A stretch of DNA of 64,000 nt, taken from NCBI GenBank assembly GCA_003999685.1, contig CP021224.1, positions 868,001 through 932,000 on the forward strand, given 5' to 3'. Each line of letters begins with the position of its first letter. The stretch's first letter is position 1. Position numbers and translations under genes: made by a program. A model generated the notes under the pieces. It saw nothing but the letters and a program-made list of their open reading frames with translations, did not search any database and was not told the origin of the DNA. Below, one piece after another: positions 47,710 through 59,580 of the stretch. The stretch is from Taiwanofungus camphoratus (taxonomy: Eukaryota > Basidiomycota > Agaricomycetes > Polyporales > Taiwanofungaceae).

Positions 47710-50700
47710 TCAAGGAGCAAATTCTGGACAATGTCAAATTATGTGCTCAGGTAAAGAGGGTTGCACTCACCGTCCTCATCTAGCAATGTACCTTCGTCTA
47801 AGCAAGCTTGTATGTACTCTGTGATAACGAGATGGCGTCGCTTGGGCCTAGTTTTTGTGTAGGTCAACTGTGGGCGCATATCGATGTTGGACGACTCACG
47901 TTGAAGTTCGCTTTATAAGATCGACTCTCCGGAGAACATCGCGTTTGTCAACAAGAACATGCGTCAGCTTTGGTTCATCCAGATCTACGACTCGACCACC
48001 GTTCTCGGTAATCAATCGCGACAGCCTTTTGAAACTGAAAGAGGATCAGAAGTGCCATTAAAGCCCCCTGCAGTCACATCTTACCTTCGGCTGATTTCCT
48101 CCTCATACTTTGACTTGACAGTCATGCCATGTTTTCTCGCGTTTTCAGGAGAGTCGAGGTAGAAGCAACTAAGACAGAATCAGATCGTGAAGCGGTTCAT
48201 GGTATGTACCTACAGATGCCTGAATATGAAGAGTTGGTCATATTCCATCGCGCTGTCATTTTCTCCCATTCGGACTGCACCGCTGTCGTTCTACAAGACA
48301 TTAGTGGCACTGAGCATCAGGAGGATGTCATTCGGACCTCAGATAAGCGTACTTCCTCCAGCTGCGACTAACAGAGTCAAATTTCTGATTCGTGGACGCC
48401 AAATAAGCAGAACTTACATTAGCTTCAGTGATCGTTTCTTCGGGTAGTTCATCGCCTTCCATGACTTGTGACCAGTCGTCATCAGCATCTTCCTCTGGGT
48501 AATTGTTTCCACCATGACCGACGTCTTCATTATCGGAGTCTGGTTCTGTTTCACTATCAGTTTCTTGTCGTTGTACCTCGAGCCTGTTGGAAGATTTATC
48601 CTTGATGTTGAACCAATCTGACATCGACTGATCAACATCCTCCACTTGCTCATCCTCTTCAGCACTTTCAACAGGTTTATTGGTAGCACTGATGGTAGGG
48701 GACATGCGGCCCTCATCTTCGCTATCATCTTCCATTTGGTAATCCACATCTTCGATACGAGCCCGAGTTGCATGGAAAAAGTACCTACGAAGTCCGATCA
48801 GCCAGGTCAGAAGATTGAGCCAAAAATATAGTTGACTTCTTCCTCAATGGAACTAATTCTCCATTCGAAAGGCAATCCATGATCCATTGGGGCCTAATAA
48901 TGTCGAAAACACCTTTGTTCATGATAAGCTTGATATCATAGGCTAGATAGTCATTTTAATGAGTCTCCGCCATGGCAGAAAACTCGCAGAGATACAAACG
49001 GATGCTCGTCCCCCCATAAACCACGAGGACGTTTGGGTCTTTATTGGCTATCTGTACATATCTGCCACCATTTTCGTGAATACTACACATGGTACATTGA
49101 CGTCAGTCGGTTTTATAGTCACACGCGGCAGCTTACAGTTTCAGAAGGTCCTTCTTATCCTGCTCGCCCGTTCCCGATTTCGGATCGGAGGCCACCACTC
49201 AAGATTCGGGTCAGAACAGCAGCCATGAAAACAAATACCACCATCACATACTGAACTTCTTGCCCTCAAATAAATTGCTTTCGACTTCAACATCCTTCAT
49301 TTTCACTCCTTGATATTCCCGCAGGACAGAAACCTGTGGGCCATGTTTAATATTAACAACTCCATCTCGCCTTTTTGAGCAGGCCCTTGAGTGGTCTTAC
49401 GTGCCTTTTTCGCCGATTTCTTCTGCTTTTTCTTTGGTTTCCTTTTCTTTCGTGTCAGCACTAGAATTCATTGAGACGACCCACTCACCCATCCTCGCTC
49501 TTCATTTTCCTCTTTCTTTCTGACTGTAGGCTTTCCAGAACAGCTACCAAGCAGGATGAGATTCATAGCGAGAATATGAATGGATTGTCGTACAAGACGC
49601 CGTCATACAGTCAGCAATACTTAGATTATCGCGGATTTGTAGGGCCCGCGGGAAGCGCATGGTCAGTCCAATATGATATTGGTCTATCGTGATAATTTAT
49701 GACCCCATGAAGTTAAAGAGCTCCTGAGCTATAGCGCTCACCTGAGTTCACTATTTCAGCGGCTTTGACCTTGAGAATGAACGAACTAACGCATTGGACA
49801 TCAGCCCTAACTAGCAGCAATGCTATTGCACACTTACTGCTCCGGCTCGAGATAAATATCGCCTTTGTCTTCATTCCCCTTCTTAGCCGTCTGGAGCCAG
49901 CTTGGAGGAGCCTTGCTGTCCCATGTTCGCCATGGCTTCTGACGTACCCAGATGTAATCTGCGTACGACAGTCCGGTGCCAATGCGCACAAACGTGCTGT
50001 ATCTGTAGACGCCCGGTTCATCAACAATTCATAATTTCGGGCACATTTGTACTTAGGTTCATCCTCGTCGGCGGGGCATCGGTCATCCAGAACAGCACAA
50101 ATGAGGGTAGACACTCCACCCGCACGCCTTCCCGAACCGTAGTCGCCAGCTAAATCATAACTTGAGCAAGGAAGTCCAGAATCAAAACGAAATCAAGACT
50201 GACCTACGACAAGCACATCGACTGTTTCACCCATATTGTCCTATCTAGATATTAGCTATCCAGATAGTATGCGCACTAAGGCGATGATTACCATGTACTC
50301 CGGCTTTACCTGTCGAAAACCGTGCAGATTCAGAGGCTTGCTTCTGGTAGATTACAAAAGAGAAATATGCAAACTTTGATCCAGTCTTTATTCCTGCCGT
50401 TTAAGATGTATTCAGAGTCCGGATGCTTGATGACTAGTCCCTCCCCGCGCGACGCGATAATTTCGTCCATGCGAGTGCGCACATCTTTTGCTGAGCGGCC
50501 TTCGCACTCACTTGCAAACTCCATACGACCCGGCACCTCCATCAGACATGCACGAAGATTTCTTTTGCGAAATTTGAGAGACTTGTGGAGTAGGGACATG
50601 TTGTTCAAGTACAGTAGATCAAATATTTTGACTACAGCAGGGAAGATGATAAGCATATTGTTCAAAAACGGATGCTTTAGACCTACAACAAGGTCTAGGG

Positions 50701-52372
50701 TTATGCTCTTTCTTTGACCTGTCTGCAGGTAGTATTGTTCACCACCACACGTGAGAATAATACGTATCAACACACCAAGAGCAGCAGTCTTCAATGATCC
50801 AAATGGAAGGTTTCGCTCAGAAACGGGGTCCCAGACAAGCATTTCTCCATCCAAGATAATTCTGCAACGTCAAGAAAGTCTGATCTGAATGGAGCCAACA
50901 GTATTGGGATACAGCTTACTCATCCACACGCGAGTCAAATGCACCATGGATATACGGCGTCAAGCTACCAGTTCCAACATGTTTGCCATATAGATAGGTG
51001 TAATCCTTGCCTTTCCTAACCAATGAAGTGTTCACAACTTCCGCGTCATAAGAAGACCTAGCATGACTAACCTCGAACAGTAGAAATACTCATTTCCCTG
51101 CTTATGCAACTGCACGCGCTCGCCGTCGAGTTTCTCTTCCATAATGAATGTACGGTCTTGCATTTCCTTCACCGACTCTTCAATCCTACGTGTGGGTCTT
51201 TTACACAGCATCGGTGCAAATGCACGGAAGAGTTGCACAGCTTTGTCCTATGTAACTAATGCATCAAAGGGGAGAAGCATTTGGAGGAAGAGCGGCGGGA
51301 AACTAGACCTCGTCGTTCAGTCTTCTGTTAGGATCCCATAGTTCCCATGCAATCTTTTTGAGATCCGAACATGTATTGTAGAGGTCATGCGCGTCTGGGT
51401 GGAAGACTGAAAACACGGTAGTCTCCTTCACCGAAATAACCATATCTATATGATCGTATCGCACAAAGCAGATGTATGTTTAGTCATGTGTCACTCTACG
51501 GCTCAGAATAAGATCACAGAACCTTTCAGGATGATGCGTACGATCCATTTCTGTTCTTCAGGTGTGCTTCGGTTATATACTTGTTGAAGTATCCTTGACT
51601 GGACGTCACTACAAGAGTACACGGTTCATGAGATGCCCGAGGATATCTAATGCATCGAGGAACACACGAGTGACCCATGTTTTTTGCAAGCTCATCGAGG
51701 ACATTGTTGAGCTCATCAATCAACAGAGTTCCCTCGATCACTGACGAACGTTTGCTGACCACCTCGTAAAGAACCGTTGGAAAGTCGCCCGAGGATTTCT
51801 GCAGAGTATCACGATGCATATTTGTATATCGCCGCCCTTTGGTGATGAGGTGCTTAAAAAAGGGGTAAACGAACCTCTCTCTCGGTAGGCTTCTTCCAGT
51901 TCAGGAGTCGAATAGCATCAGGATCTTTCACGCCAAGCGGGATCAACTTGATGTACGTCTTGGCAAGATTCTTCTCTTTCAGACCATACACAGCACGTTC
52001 ACGATCTTTCTGTGAGGCATAAATATACCATACTAAGTCACATCCAATAGATATACCTGAGGCAGGATCAAGCGTAGAACGGGGTAGAGATCATAGCCCA
52101 TCTCTTCTCTCCAATGCTATATGACAGTCACTTTAGGCACCGTCGGAAGACAAGACAACCTTGCGCACATTGAACCATGAGTCTAATAGCTTTCTCCTCT
52201 TCTCTGGCTTTCTCTCATTCTGAAGCTTTTCGAATAGAGCGGAGAGTACATGAAAGGGCGCACTACCTTTGTTCTGCGGAGGTGCAGGATATACAACAGC
52301 GTGGTCTTCGGCCGCCACAACACCAAGCGGAGGAGAAGGAGGCGCGGAAGAAGGAGCGGGTGTTGGTAGCAT
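47710..52372 (-). CDS. LIG4: DNA ligase IV
   Basis: Start at 52372 (MLPTPAPSSAPPSPPLGVVA), stop TGA at 47710-47712 after LLDEDEFAP. Many short exons. The N-terminal domain shows LSALFEKLQNERKPEKRRKL and LPQKDRERAVYGLKEKNLAK. The catalytic lysine is in FIMEEKLDGERVQLHKQGNE, followed by AFDSRVDEIILDGEMLVWDP, FKIFDLLYLNN, EGLVIKHPDSEYILNGRN and DWIKVKPEY (motifs III to V). The C-terminus has a BRCT repeat starting VESNLFEGKKF, an acidic inter-BRCT region (RRYFFHATRARIEDVDY and DSEDEG) where XRCC4/Lif1 binds, and a second BRCT with RLITENGGRVVDLDEPKLTH, VDLIKRTSTPKRRHLVITEY and IQACLDEGTLLDED. Role: final ligation in non-homologous end joining. A lysine-rich segment (KKRKPKKKQKKSAKKA) lies before the first BRCT. 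Confidence 0.95.
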
Positions 52373-52799
52373 CTTAAGAAATATAGAAGATATCGGTACG
52401 AAGTGTTGCAGAAGAAACCTTTGTAGTAGTTGACGCGCTCTGCACGTGCTCTGTGGCTCTAACTTGTCTGCAACAAATTCATCAGGTAAATGGAAGGATA
52501 TTCAAAACAAAAAATATATACTAATAGTTCTTTCAGGCCGTCCTCATATTGACCGCCCATCAACAGATCACGTGAAAACAATATTGCGATCACGTGAATG
52601 ACGCGTCTGGTTGCGGTGGCTGACGCGGCTGGCACTACGCTGTCAATTTCTGTCATCCTCCAAGGTCTAGTCCCAAGAGTCGAGTTGGCTTCTTCGTGAT
52701 GGGCAGATTCCCTTTGTCCTCCTTCGACCTTCTTCACGATTTGTTTGCTGGCCGATTCGACAAGTTTCACATACCGAAGCCGCGACTGTTCCATTCGAC
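52373..52799. promoter_or_regulatory. Divergent LIG4/kinase promoter with three CACGTG boxes
   Basis: The 427 bases between the LIG4 and kinase start codons hold CACGTG at 52443-52448, 52569-52574 and 52591-52596, and ACGCGT at 52601-52606. The second and third boxes are part of a direct repeat, GATCACGTGAA, 22 bases apart. TCACGTGA is the known core of fungal bHLH factors such as Cbf1, and ACGCGT of MBF. Three CACGTG in this length is far above chance (about 0.1 expected). Binding and effect are inferred. Confidence 0.5.
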
Positions 52800-55323
52800 A
52801 TGACGAATAGCGATATGTCTCACATGCCCAGGCGCAACAAGAAGGAAGACGATCCAAAGATGATAGGCCTTTGGAAGGTTGGGAGAACGATTGGGAAAGG
52901 GAGCTCGGGTATGATCATTGGGAGGGGGGTTGCTTGTGTTCACTAAACTCGATTCCCTAGGTCGTGTCCGGATCGCAAGACACACCAAAACAGGGCAATA
53001 TGCTGCTGTAAAGATCGTATCCAAGAACAATCTCCTCAATTCTAGGATGTCATTGCGTAGTCTTGGCGACGAAGCCGAACGGATTCTGCACAGCATAGAA
53101 CGAGAGATTGTTATCATGAAACTTATAGATCACCCCAATATTATGCGCCTCTACGATGTTTGGGAGACCTCCACTGAACTTTATCTTATTCTCGAATACG
53201 TGGAAGGGGGCGAGTTATTCGATTATCTCTGCAACAAGGGCAAGCTTTCTTCCTCGGAGGCACTTGGGTACTTCCAGCAGATCATCACCGCCGTGCACTA
53301 CTGTCACCGTTTCAATATTGCGCACCGTGACCTCAAGCCAGAGAATCTCCTCCTTGACCGCAGCAAGAACATCAAGGTGGCAGACTTCGGAATGGCAGCC
53401 TGGCAGGGCAAAAGTAACATGTTGCAGACGGCATGCGGAAGCCCGCACTATGCCGCCCCAGAAGTCATCATGGGCCGTGCCTATAATGGATCATCATCAG
53501 ACATCTGGTCCTGCGGTGTAATCCTCTATGCTCTCCTTGCAGGAAGATTACCTTTCGATGATGAAGATCTCCCGACGCTCCTGGAGAAAGTCAAGATTGG
53601 GAAGTACTCCATACCTGCAGACATAGACCCACGTGCAACAGACTTGATCACCAAGATGCTTCAGAAAGACGTATCCAAACGCATCACTATTCCTGAGATT
53701 CTCGATCACCCATTTTACACCTCCCAAAAACCGAAAGACATGAATTGCGACGTTCCCAACTTGGACCACATCGCGCAACCGCTGACGAGTACCTCTGATA
53801 TCGATTCGGACATTTTCGCGAACTTGCGCACGCTCTGGCACGGTACGCCTGACGAGGATATCGTGGCGAAGCTGACCAACGAGGAACATACTTGGGAAAA
53901 AGGCGTATATCACCTGCTCGTCCGCTATCGTGCCAAGCATCTCGAGAACTATGACGAGGATGAAGAGAAGCTTGCGGCCAAACGCGCCACGAAGCGGCAG
54001 AGCAAGAAATCTTCGCACGAAGATTCCAGTGGTCACGAGCCGGACTCTCTTCCGCCTCGCGCAGGTCCTCCTACACCTCGTCGGGCTGCTAGGACAGAAA
54101 ATGTCCCAAGTCTTGGCCTGAGTCAAATGCGGCAACTCTCCTTCCTAGGTTCCAGCCTTGGATTATCTCCGGTATCAAGCCATGCACAGCCGTCGTCCTT
54201 GGCTGCGTCCCCGCTTGTGGGGCCTTCGACAGTCTCTTCTAGTGCGCCCGGTGCTACGAGTCCATTAACATTGCAAGTTCCTGAGATGCAGGACGAGAAA
54301 ATCCAGCACTTCTTCCATCAGATTGTCGAACATCTCAACGTGATGCAAGTGGCAGGTAATGCGTACCGCGCGCAGCCCGGGCAAGGTTCATTACACTCCC
54401 CTGTGACCATCGTTGCACCTCTGCCGACTCCACTCGCGATTGATCCTCGTGGATCTCAGGTGAAAGGTCTGAGGACTCCGCAGAAAGACCGGGAGGGCAT
54501 AACAACCCCGTCTGACACATTCGGCACAGATATTTCTGGGCAGTCCTACAATACCAGGCCCTTGAGCATCAGGCGACGGTCCCCAGAGCGTTCTTATGCG
54601 AATTCAGGAAAGGAGAACTCGCACTGTCATCCACGCTTGGGAGTCAGGACCGCTTTCGACGACTTTCACTCGCCTGTGCGGAAGTCGTCTCAGCGGAGCT
54701 GTACACCATCCAATGAGCGAGTGCATATCCTCAAACCACCTCCTGGTCAGACTGCCCGCCTCAAGAAGAGGCGCAATTTGCAAGTCTCCCCTACGTCGCC
54801 TGCGTCTGCACTCTCGGAGGGTTCGTTCGTCCTCCCATCGACTCCGAAGCGCCGCTGGTTCGGTAATTTGTTCAAGTTCCGGCCGACCGTCTACCACCTG
54901 CTCTCGGTAGAAGATGCGCATAATACGCGCGAGGTATGCCGGCAGCTGCTCGAGGAGATGGGCGTCTCCGTCGCGCTAGCGCACTCACCTCCTGAGGACA
55001 CGACGGGGCACACATCAGACACACTCACGCTTAAGTGCTGGTTCGAAGAGTCACGCGATCCGAGGGGGGTCATGTCACCCCTTAAAGGGGTCAGGTTCCG
55101 TGTGGAATTGCACCGCCCAAACGCAATTCACGCCATGGCAGGGTATGCAGTGCTGTTGATCTTGGTACTGGAAAAGGGCGCGGCAACCAGTCTGAAACTG
55201 GTGTATAATCGTCTGCGAAGGGAGTGGAATCTCGATGCCCCACCTACGTCTTCTCCATTGGCAAGTCGAAGTCCAATGCTGGGTGACGACGAAAGGTTTG
55301 TGGAAGTGGTGTATGCCAGTTAA
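52800..55323 (+). CDS. Gin4/Hsl1/Cdr2-type Ser/Thr protein kinase
   Basis: Two exons (52800-52908, 52961-55323) give 823 residues. The kinase domain spans about 23-295: glycine loop GRTIGKGSSGRVRIARH, VAIK lysine in YAAVKIVSKNN, HRDLKPENLLLD, DFG in KVADFGMAAWQ, the LQTACGSPHYAAPE activation segment, and LAGRLPFDDEDLP. This is the Nim1/Gin4 branch of the CAMK/AMPK-like kinases, which in yeasts act at the bud neck or cell middle to inactivate Wee1 and organise septins. A UBA-like segment follows (LRTLWHGTPDEDIVAKLTNE), then a long Ser/Pro-rich tail, and a C-terminal KA1-like part (FKFRPTVYHLLSVEDAHNTR, LKCWFEESRDPRG, FRVELHR) that in relatives binds acidic lipids. Confidence 0.92.
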
Positions 55324-55759
55324 TGAGGCGTGGGCATGGGCATGTATCTAACAGATTTGAGGATGCCCACGGACTGATCACGCAGCGCCAGGAGGCACAT
55401 CCGTTGCTCGCAAATTTAATGATAACAGGATTAAATCCCCTTCTATAGTGTACAATAAATGTACGATAGTGATACTTGTACACAAGATTATTCCAGAAAT
55501 ATACCCCTCACATCAGTTGCAAAACTGGCGTGCTACACTTTCTGACCTCCCCAATCTTCGTGGCTGAATTCGTATCAGGCTAAATCAGTCCGATTAGAAA
55601 AATGATACAGGCTACCAAGTTCACGAGGGACCTTTATAATAATATATTATTTCATGTTAGCCTGTGGGAGTCTCAGAGAACTTACTATGATCATTGTGCT
55701 ACGTATGAGTGAACTTCAAACGGTAGATGGTACCACAACAGTGGATATATGGTCATGTA
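55324..55759. other. Intergenic region between convergent genes
   Basis: About 440 AT-rich bases with the 3' flanks of the kinase and TMA16 genes. No gene supported. Confidence 0.4.
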
Positions 55760-56534
55760 CTACGCTGGCCCATCCATAATTATCATAGAAGATGCAAAGC
55801 GCGACAGTGATTCCGATAGGAGTGGAGCCTCATCGGTATCCATTTCTTGTATACCTGACATATTGTCGACGTTGTCGCTTTGCTTTAATGTGGGATGCTT
55901 CCCAGGCCGTGAAACCACGACGGCATCGGGCGCACTACTCGATATTCGGATGAAGCGGAGTTGCGAAATATATGCAGCCTCCATCTGGTCCCAACGGCGG
56001 AATAGGTCTACATTTCGTGAATCTGTGAGGTCAATGACCTCTTCGCAAATACAAATACCTGTCTTCAATATGAACAGTTTAAATCACTGGGTAAGTGCTC
56101 ACCTATTCCAGTGCGATATTCCTCAGCTTCTCTCAACTTCATCTCTTCCAGCTTCTGCTCCTTGACACTTTTCGGTCGACCCTTCCGTCTTGATGCCCTT
56201 TCCGCCTCTAACTCCGCGTCAAATCGAGTTAACCAAATGTCTCTGACGATGGTATGCAAGTCCTCGAGTGTCAATACACCCTCCGATGGTATCGCATGGT
56301 AAAAGAAGGAAAAGACATCAACTTAGACTAATATGTCAGTGGATACTCAACGGCAGTACAATAATCATCCATACTTTGCGATCCTTGCTTTTTTGACCGC
56401 GCTCTGGCAAGCTCTGAGAGCTTAGTCTTGCGGAATTGTGTCCGCACCAACTGCCCTGCTTTGCGAGATTGTGGATGAAAAAGCTTCTCCTTCTTATCTT
56501 TTGTCGCCCCTTTCCCAGTCTTCGGAGGCGCCAT
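55760..56534 (-). CDS. TMA16: Translation machinery-associated protein 16 (Tma16)
   Basis: Start at 56534 (MAPPKTGKGATKDKKEKLFH), stop TAG at 55760-55762. The basic N-terminus continues HPQSRKAGQLVRTQFRKTKL, the conserved Tma16 start (HPxSRKAxQ). Further exons read DVFSFFYHAIPSEGVLTLED, LHTIVRDIWLTRFDAELEAE and RRKGRPKSVKEQKLEEMKLR, matching the family's helical core (FLxRxDxEL, RRPGRPxS). The C-terminal exon is Ser/Asp-rich. Known role: nuclear factor that binds late pre-60S ribosomes. It is divergent from the glycosyltransferase gene with 281 bases between start codons. Confidence 0.85.
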
Positions 56535-56815
56535 GTAGAATATGCAGCAAATAGGGCTATGAGTAGAATATATCGAAGAGCTCGCAAGGGTTCGCATCCT
56601 TACACAGAGGAACCTACAGATTCATGAAGATATTATTACATAATGCCACTTTTTAGGAAAGTCATGTTGTTGATCCCCCTGCTCCTTCAGCATGTACTCG
56701 TATCTCAACGTTGAACAGACAGTCGGCCGAGACTGACCTCTGACTATCAAGCAAAACACAACGGATTTCTCTAAGACCCCCAAATTAGAGGATCTTGCCT
56801 GTGTAGTTCCGGAAC

Positions 56816-59496
56816 ATGCGGCCGCATGGACGTAAGCCAAAAGGACAGACAAAGCCGGGCACCCTGCGCAGCTTGCATGTCCTCTGGAGTCTACTCTTCA
56901 TGTGCCTATGCATGTGCATGTTTTTGTACATGTCCATTTCATGTACACATATTGTCGACATAAGCTATCCCTCTCGCTCAGGTATTCCCCTCAAGGTCGA
57001 CACAGTCAGTACAATGAACAGTTCTCGATCACCATCCAATTCTTTTGTCGTAGCCCTTCCGAGCATCACAACATTACCTGAACCTGCTATGTTTCTTCAG
57101 GACAGCCAGTCAACGCTTCCTGAATCTTCTCTGTTGACTGCTGTTCTACCGGTCACATCTTCGTCTGTTTCTCATCTGGGACCGATAATACGTACTTTAC
57201 TCATTCACTCAAGATACTTAACGGAAGTTATTCTAGTATCTCCGCAATCCATTCAAACAGAAATTAGGAGAGTCCTTCGCTCAATAGTTGCTGCTGAAGG
57301 TCAGCGGGTGCACGTAGAATTATCGCTCTTACCTTGGCCACCCAACATGAACGAAGATGCAGCCATTCTCCACGTGTCTCGACAGGCGACGACAGATTTT
57401 ATTCTCTTCCTCGACGACAGTGGCCTAGAGCTTGTAGGCACCCGCGCTCTTGAATCTCTGATGCTACTGGAACCGCCCTCGGTCGCTGCTCCTTTTGGCC
57501 CACGAGGAATCAACTCAACAGATACCGGCCTGACATGTATCTCAACGGAAGAAGACTTTCGACCGGCTTCATTCTTGGTGCCTCCATATGTCATGCCTTC
57601 TTTCCTTCTTCCTCAACATGATCTGAATCCTGATAATGTCTTTGGTGTCTGGTCTGCTCTGGGAAAACATATTACCCAAACTCAGATTGAACGGGATATG
57701 GTAGGAGGATTCGTAGTGGGGTATCAGATTGAAAGCACGAATGCTGGATGGTGCCCATCAGAGATTCTTCAAAGCAATCATTCTCTGCAACTGGAATATG
57801 TCGACTCTCATAAGTCGCGACCGTTTGATGAAGTAGGCGATTCTTCTACGGATGGTTCACGCGAACCTCCGTCCAATCCTACGTCTCCTCCGAATCCACA
57901 CTCTTTTGGCGTTTTTGCACTTGTACTTCCGTCCTTACGTGACTTGCGTTCTTTTTCTGCGGCTGCTTGTCGACTTCAGCATGCCGGACACACAATCAAG
58001 TCCCTACTGTATGCTGAAGAGCAGAATCCTGATTTCATAACTAACAATGAAGATCTCCATTTGCTGTCTGATGAATGCGACCTCGGATATGATGCATTTT
58101 TCTCAGCTGAATCTACTTCCAAGGAATTGGCCGACATCTTGGACTGGTTCAGCTGTCTGTCTCCCGTACCTGATGTGGTGATCGCCTCTTCTCACAAAGA
58201 AGGGCATTTGGTTCTTGGGATACCATTCCAGGAACAATCTAGTTCACATGTTATATCAGTGCTTCAAATTGCGCAGGAAGATCTCCCGTACTGTGATTGG
58301 ATGGGCACCTTAACACTGCAAGAGTTCAAAAGCAAGTGTATACTTCTTTTCCTATTCGCATGTATTGAACTACGCAGCTAGATTGGCACGTTCCTCGCGT
58401 CGATATCTCTGTGATAACCAATAATAGGCCTCACTCACTAACACGCCTTCTGTCCTCCTTGTCGAGTGCTCGATACTTCGGAGACACACTCAATTTACGT
58501 ATCAACATCGAACAAACTGCTGACGCTGAAACGCTTCAGGTAGTAGACGACTTCCAATGGGTTCGCGGAGGTCTTTTTATTCATCATCGTATAATCCACG
58601 GTGGATTACTTCCAGCTATCGTTGAGTCCTGGTATCCGCATTCCAACGACTCCTATGGCCTGATTTTAGAAGATGATGTTGAACTTTCACCGCTCTTCTA
58701 TGCTTGGATCAAGTTGTCTCTTTTGCATTATAGGTATTCCTGCTGTCCTTATTGTTACATCTCGCTTAGTTTACGTGGACTTTGAAGGTACGGTCGATTC
58801 GAAGATAGGTCGTCCCAACTCTTCGGCATCAGTCTTTACCAACAAAAGCATCTTGAGCTACGCCCCGGAGGTCGTCATCAATTCAATGCCCGCGACGCAT
58901 TCGCTACTGCTGGGTTTGCGGATCCGAGCACCCCCTACCTCTCCCAAATACCCTGCAGTTGGGGCGCAGTATACTTCCCTGAACACTGGCGGGAATTCCA
59001 TGCATACCTAACCTTTCGCTTGTCGGAGACTGCTTGGGATGTTAATCAGGTGGTTGTGCCCGGGGTGCGGTCTAACAAGTGGACGCGCTCGTGGAAAAAA
59101 TATTTTATTGAACTTGTCTATCTTCGGGGATACGTCATGTTGTATCCTAACTGGGAGGACTATGCGTCTTTATCCACGAACCACCTCGAAGTAGGCTCTC
59201 ATGTCAAGGATGTCCCTAAAGACATTTACCTCCGCAAAAAAAAACTTTTTCTACTGCCGCTCATGGATCTACCTCATGCAGATGCCTCGTCAGCACCTGC
59301 TACAGGGCTCTTGGACCTTCCGAACGGCAGCCTGCCTCAATGGTCGGCACTCCCTTGGCTTGATCTGTTTGGGATACCAGTTGTTGAACAGGCCCTGATG
59401 GAACGTGGACGCGCACGCAGAAGGGAATTGACGGGATGTATGGATGTGATGGGTGAAAAGTACGATGTATGGGACTTACTATGTCTTGGTGACTGA
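56816..59496 (+). CDS. Type II membrane glycosyltransferase, family 2-like
   Basis: Start at 56816. A basic N-terminus precedes a membrane anchor (residues about 24-43, VLWSLLFMCLCMCMFLYMSI), typical of Golgi type II proteins. Exon 1 encodes about 505 residues with no strong motif. After an intron (donor GTATAC near 58338, acceptor before YWHVPRVDISVITNNRPHSL) the protein shows the GT2/GT-A pattern VDISVITNNRPHSLTRLLSS, and LILEDDVELSPLFYAWIKLS, an EDD motif expected to bind a metal-sugar nucleotide. Later come CSWGAVYFPEHWREFHAYLT and an aromatic VMLYPNWEDYASLSTNHLEV. Homologues in Agaricomycetes are annotated as glycosyltransferase family 2; the sugar and acceptor are unknown. Confidence 0.82.
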
Positions 59497-59580
59497 ATAC
59501 TGGCACATCGTGGTCTATCAGTGGGTCAGCATGCATATGGAATTGTATGCAAATATAACAGAACTCGGAATGTTATACAG

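Noticed and set aside
48414-48773. The RRYFFHATRARIEDVDY and DSEDEG region resembles a Suz12 VEFS box
   Set aside because: It lies in frame between the two BRCT repeats of LIG4 and continues into QLFIFRHL and the second BRCT, so it belongs to ligase IV.
4957-52606. Treating all ACGCGT hexamers as a shared G1/S regulon
   Set aside because: About 16 copies are expected by chance in 64 kb and many copies lie inside coding exons; only promoter copies near RAD9, the Sos7-like gene and LIG4 are kept as weak candidates.
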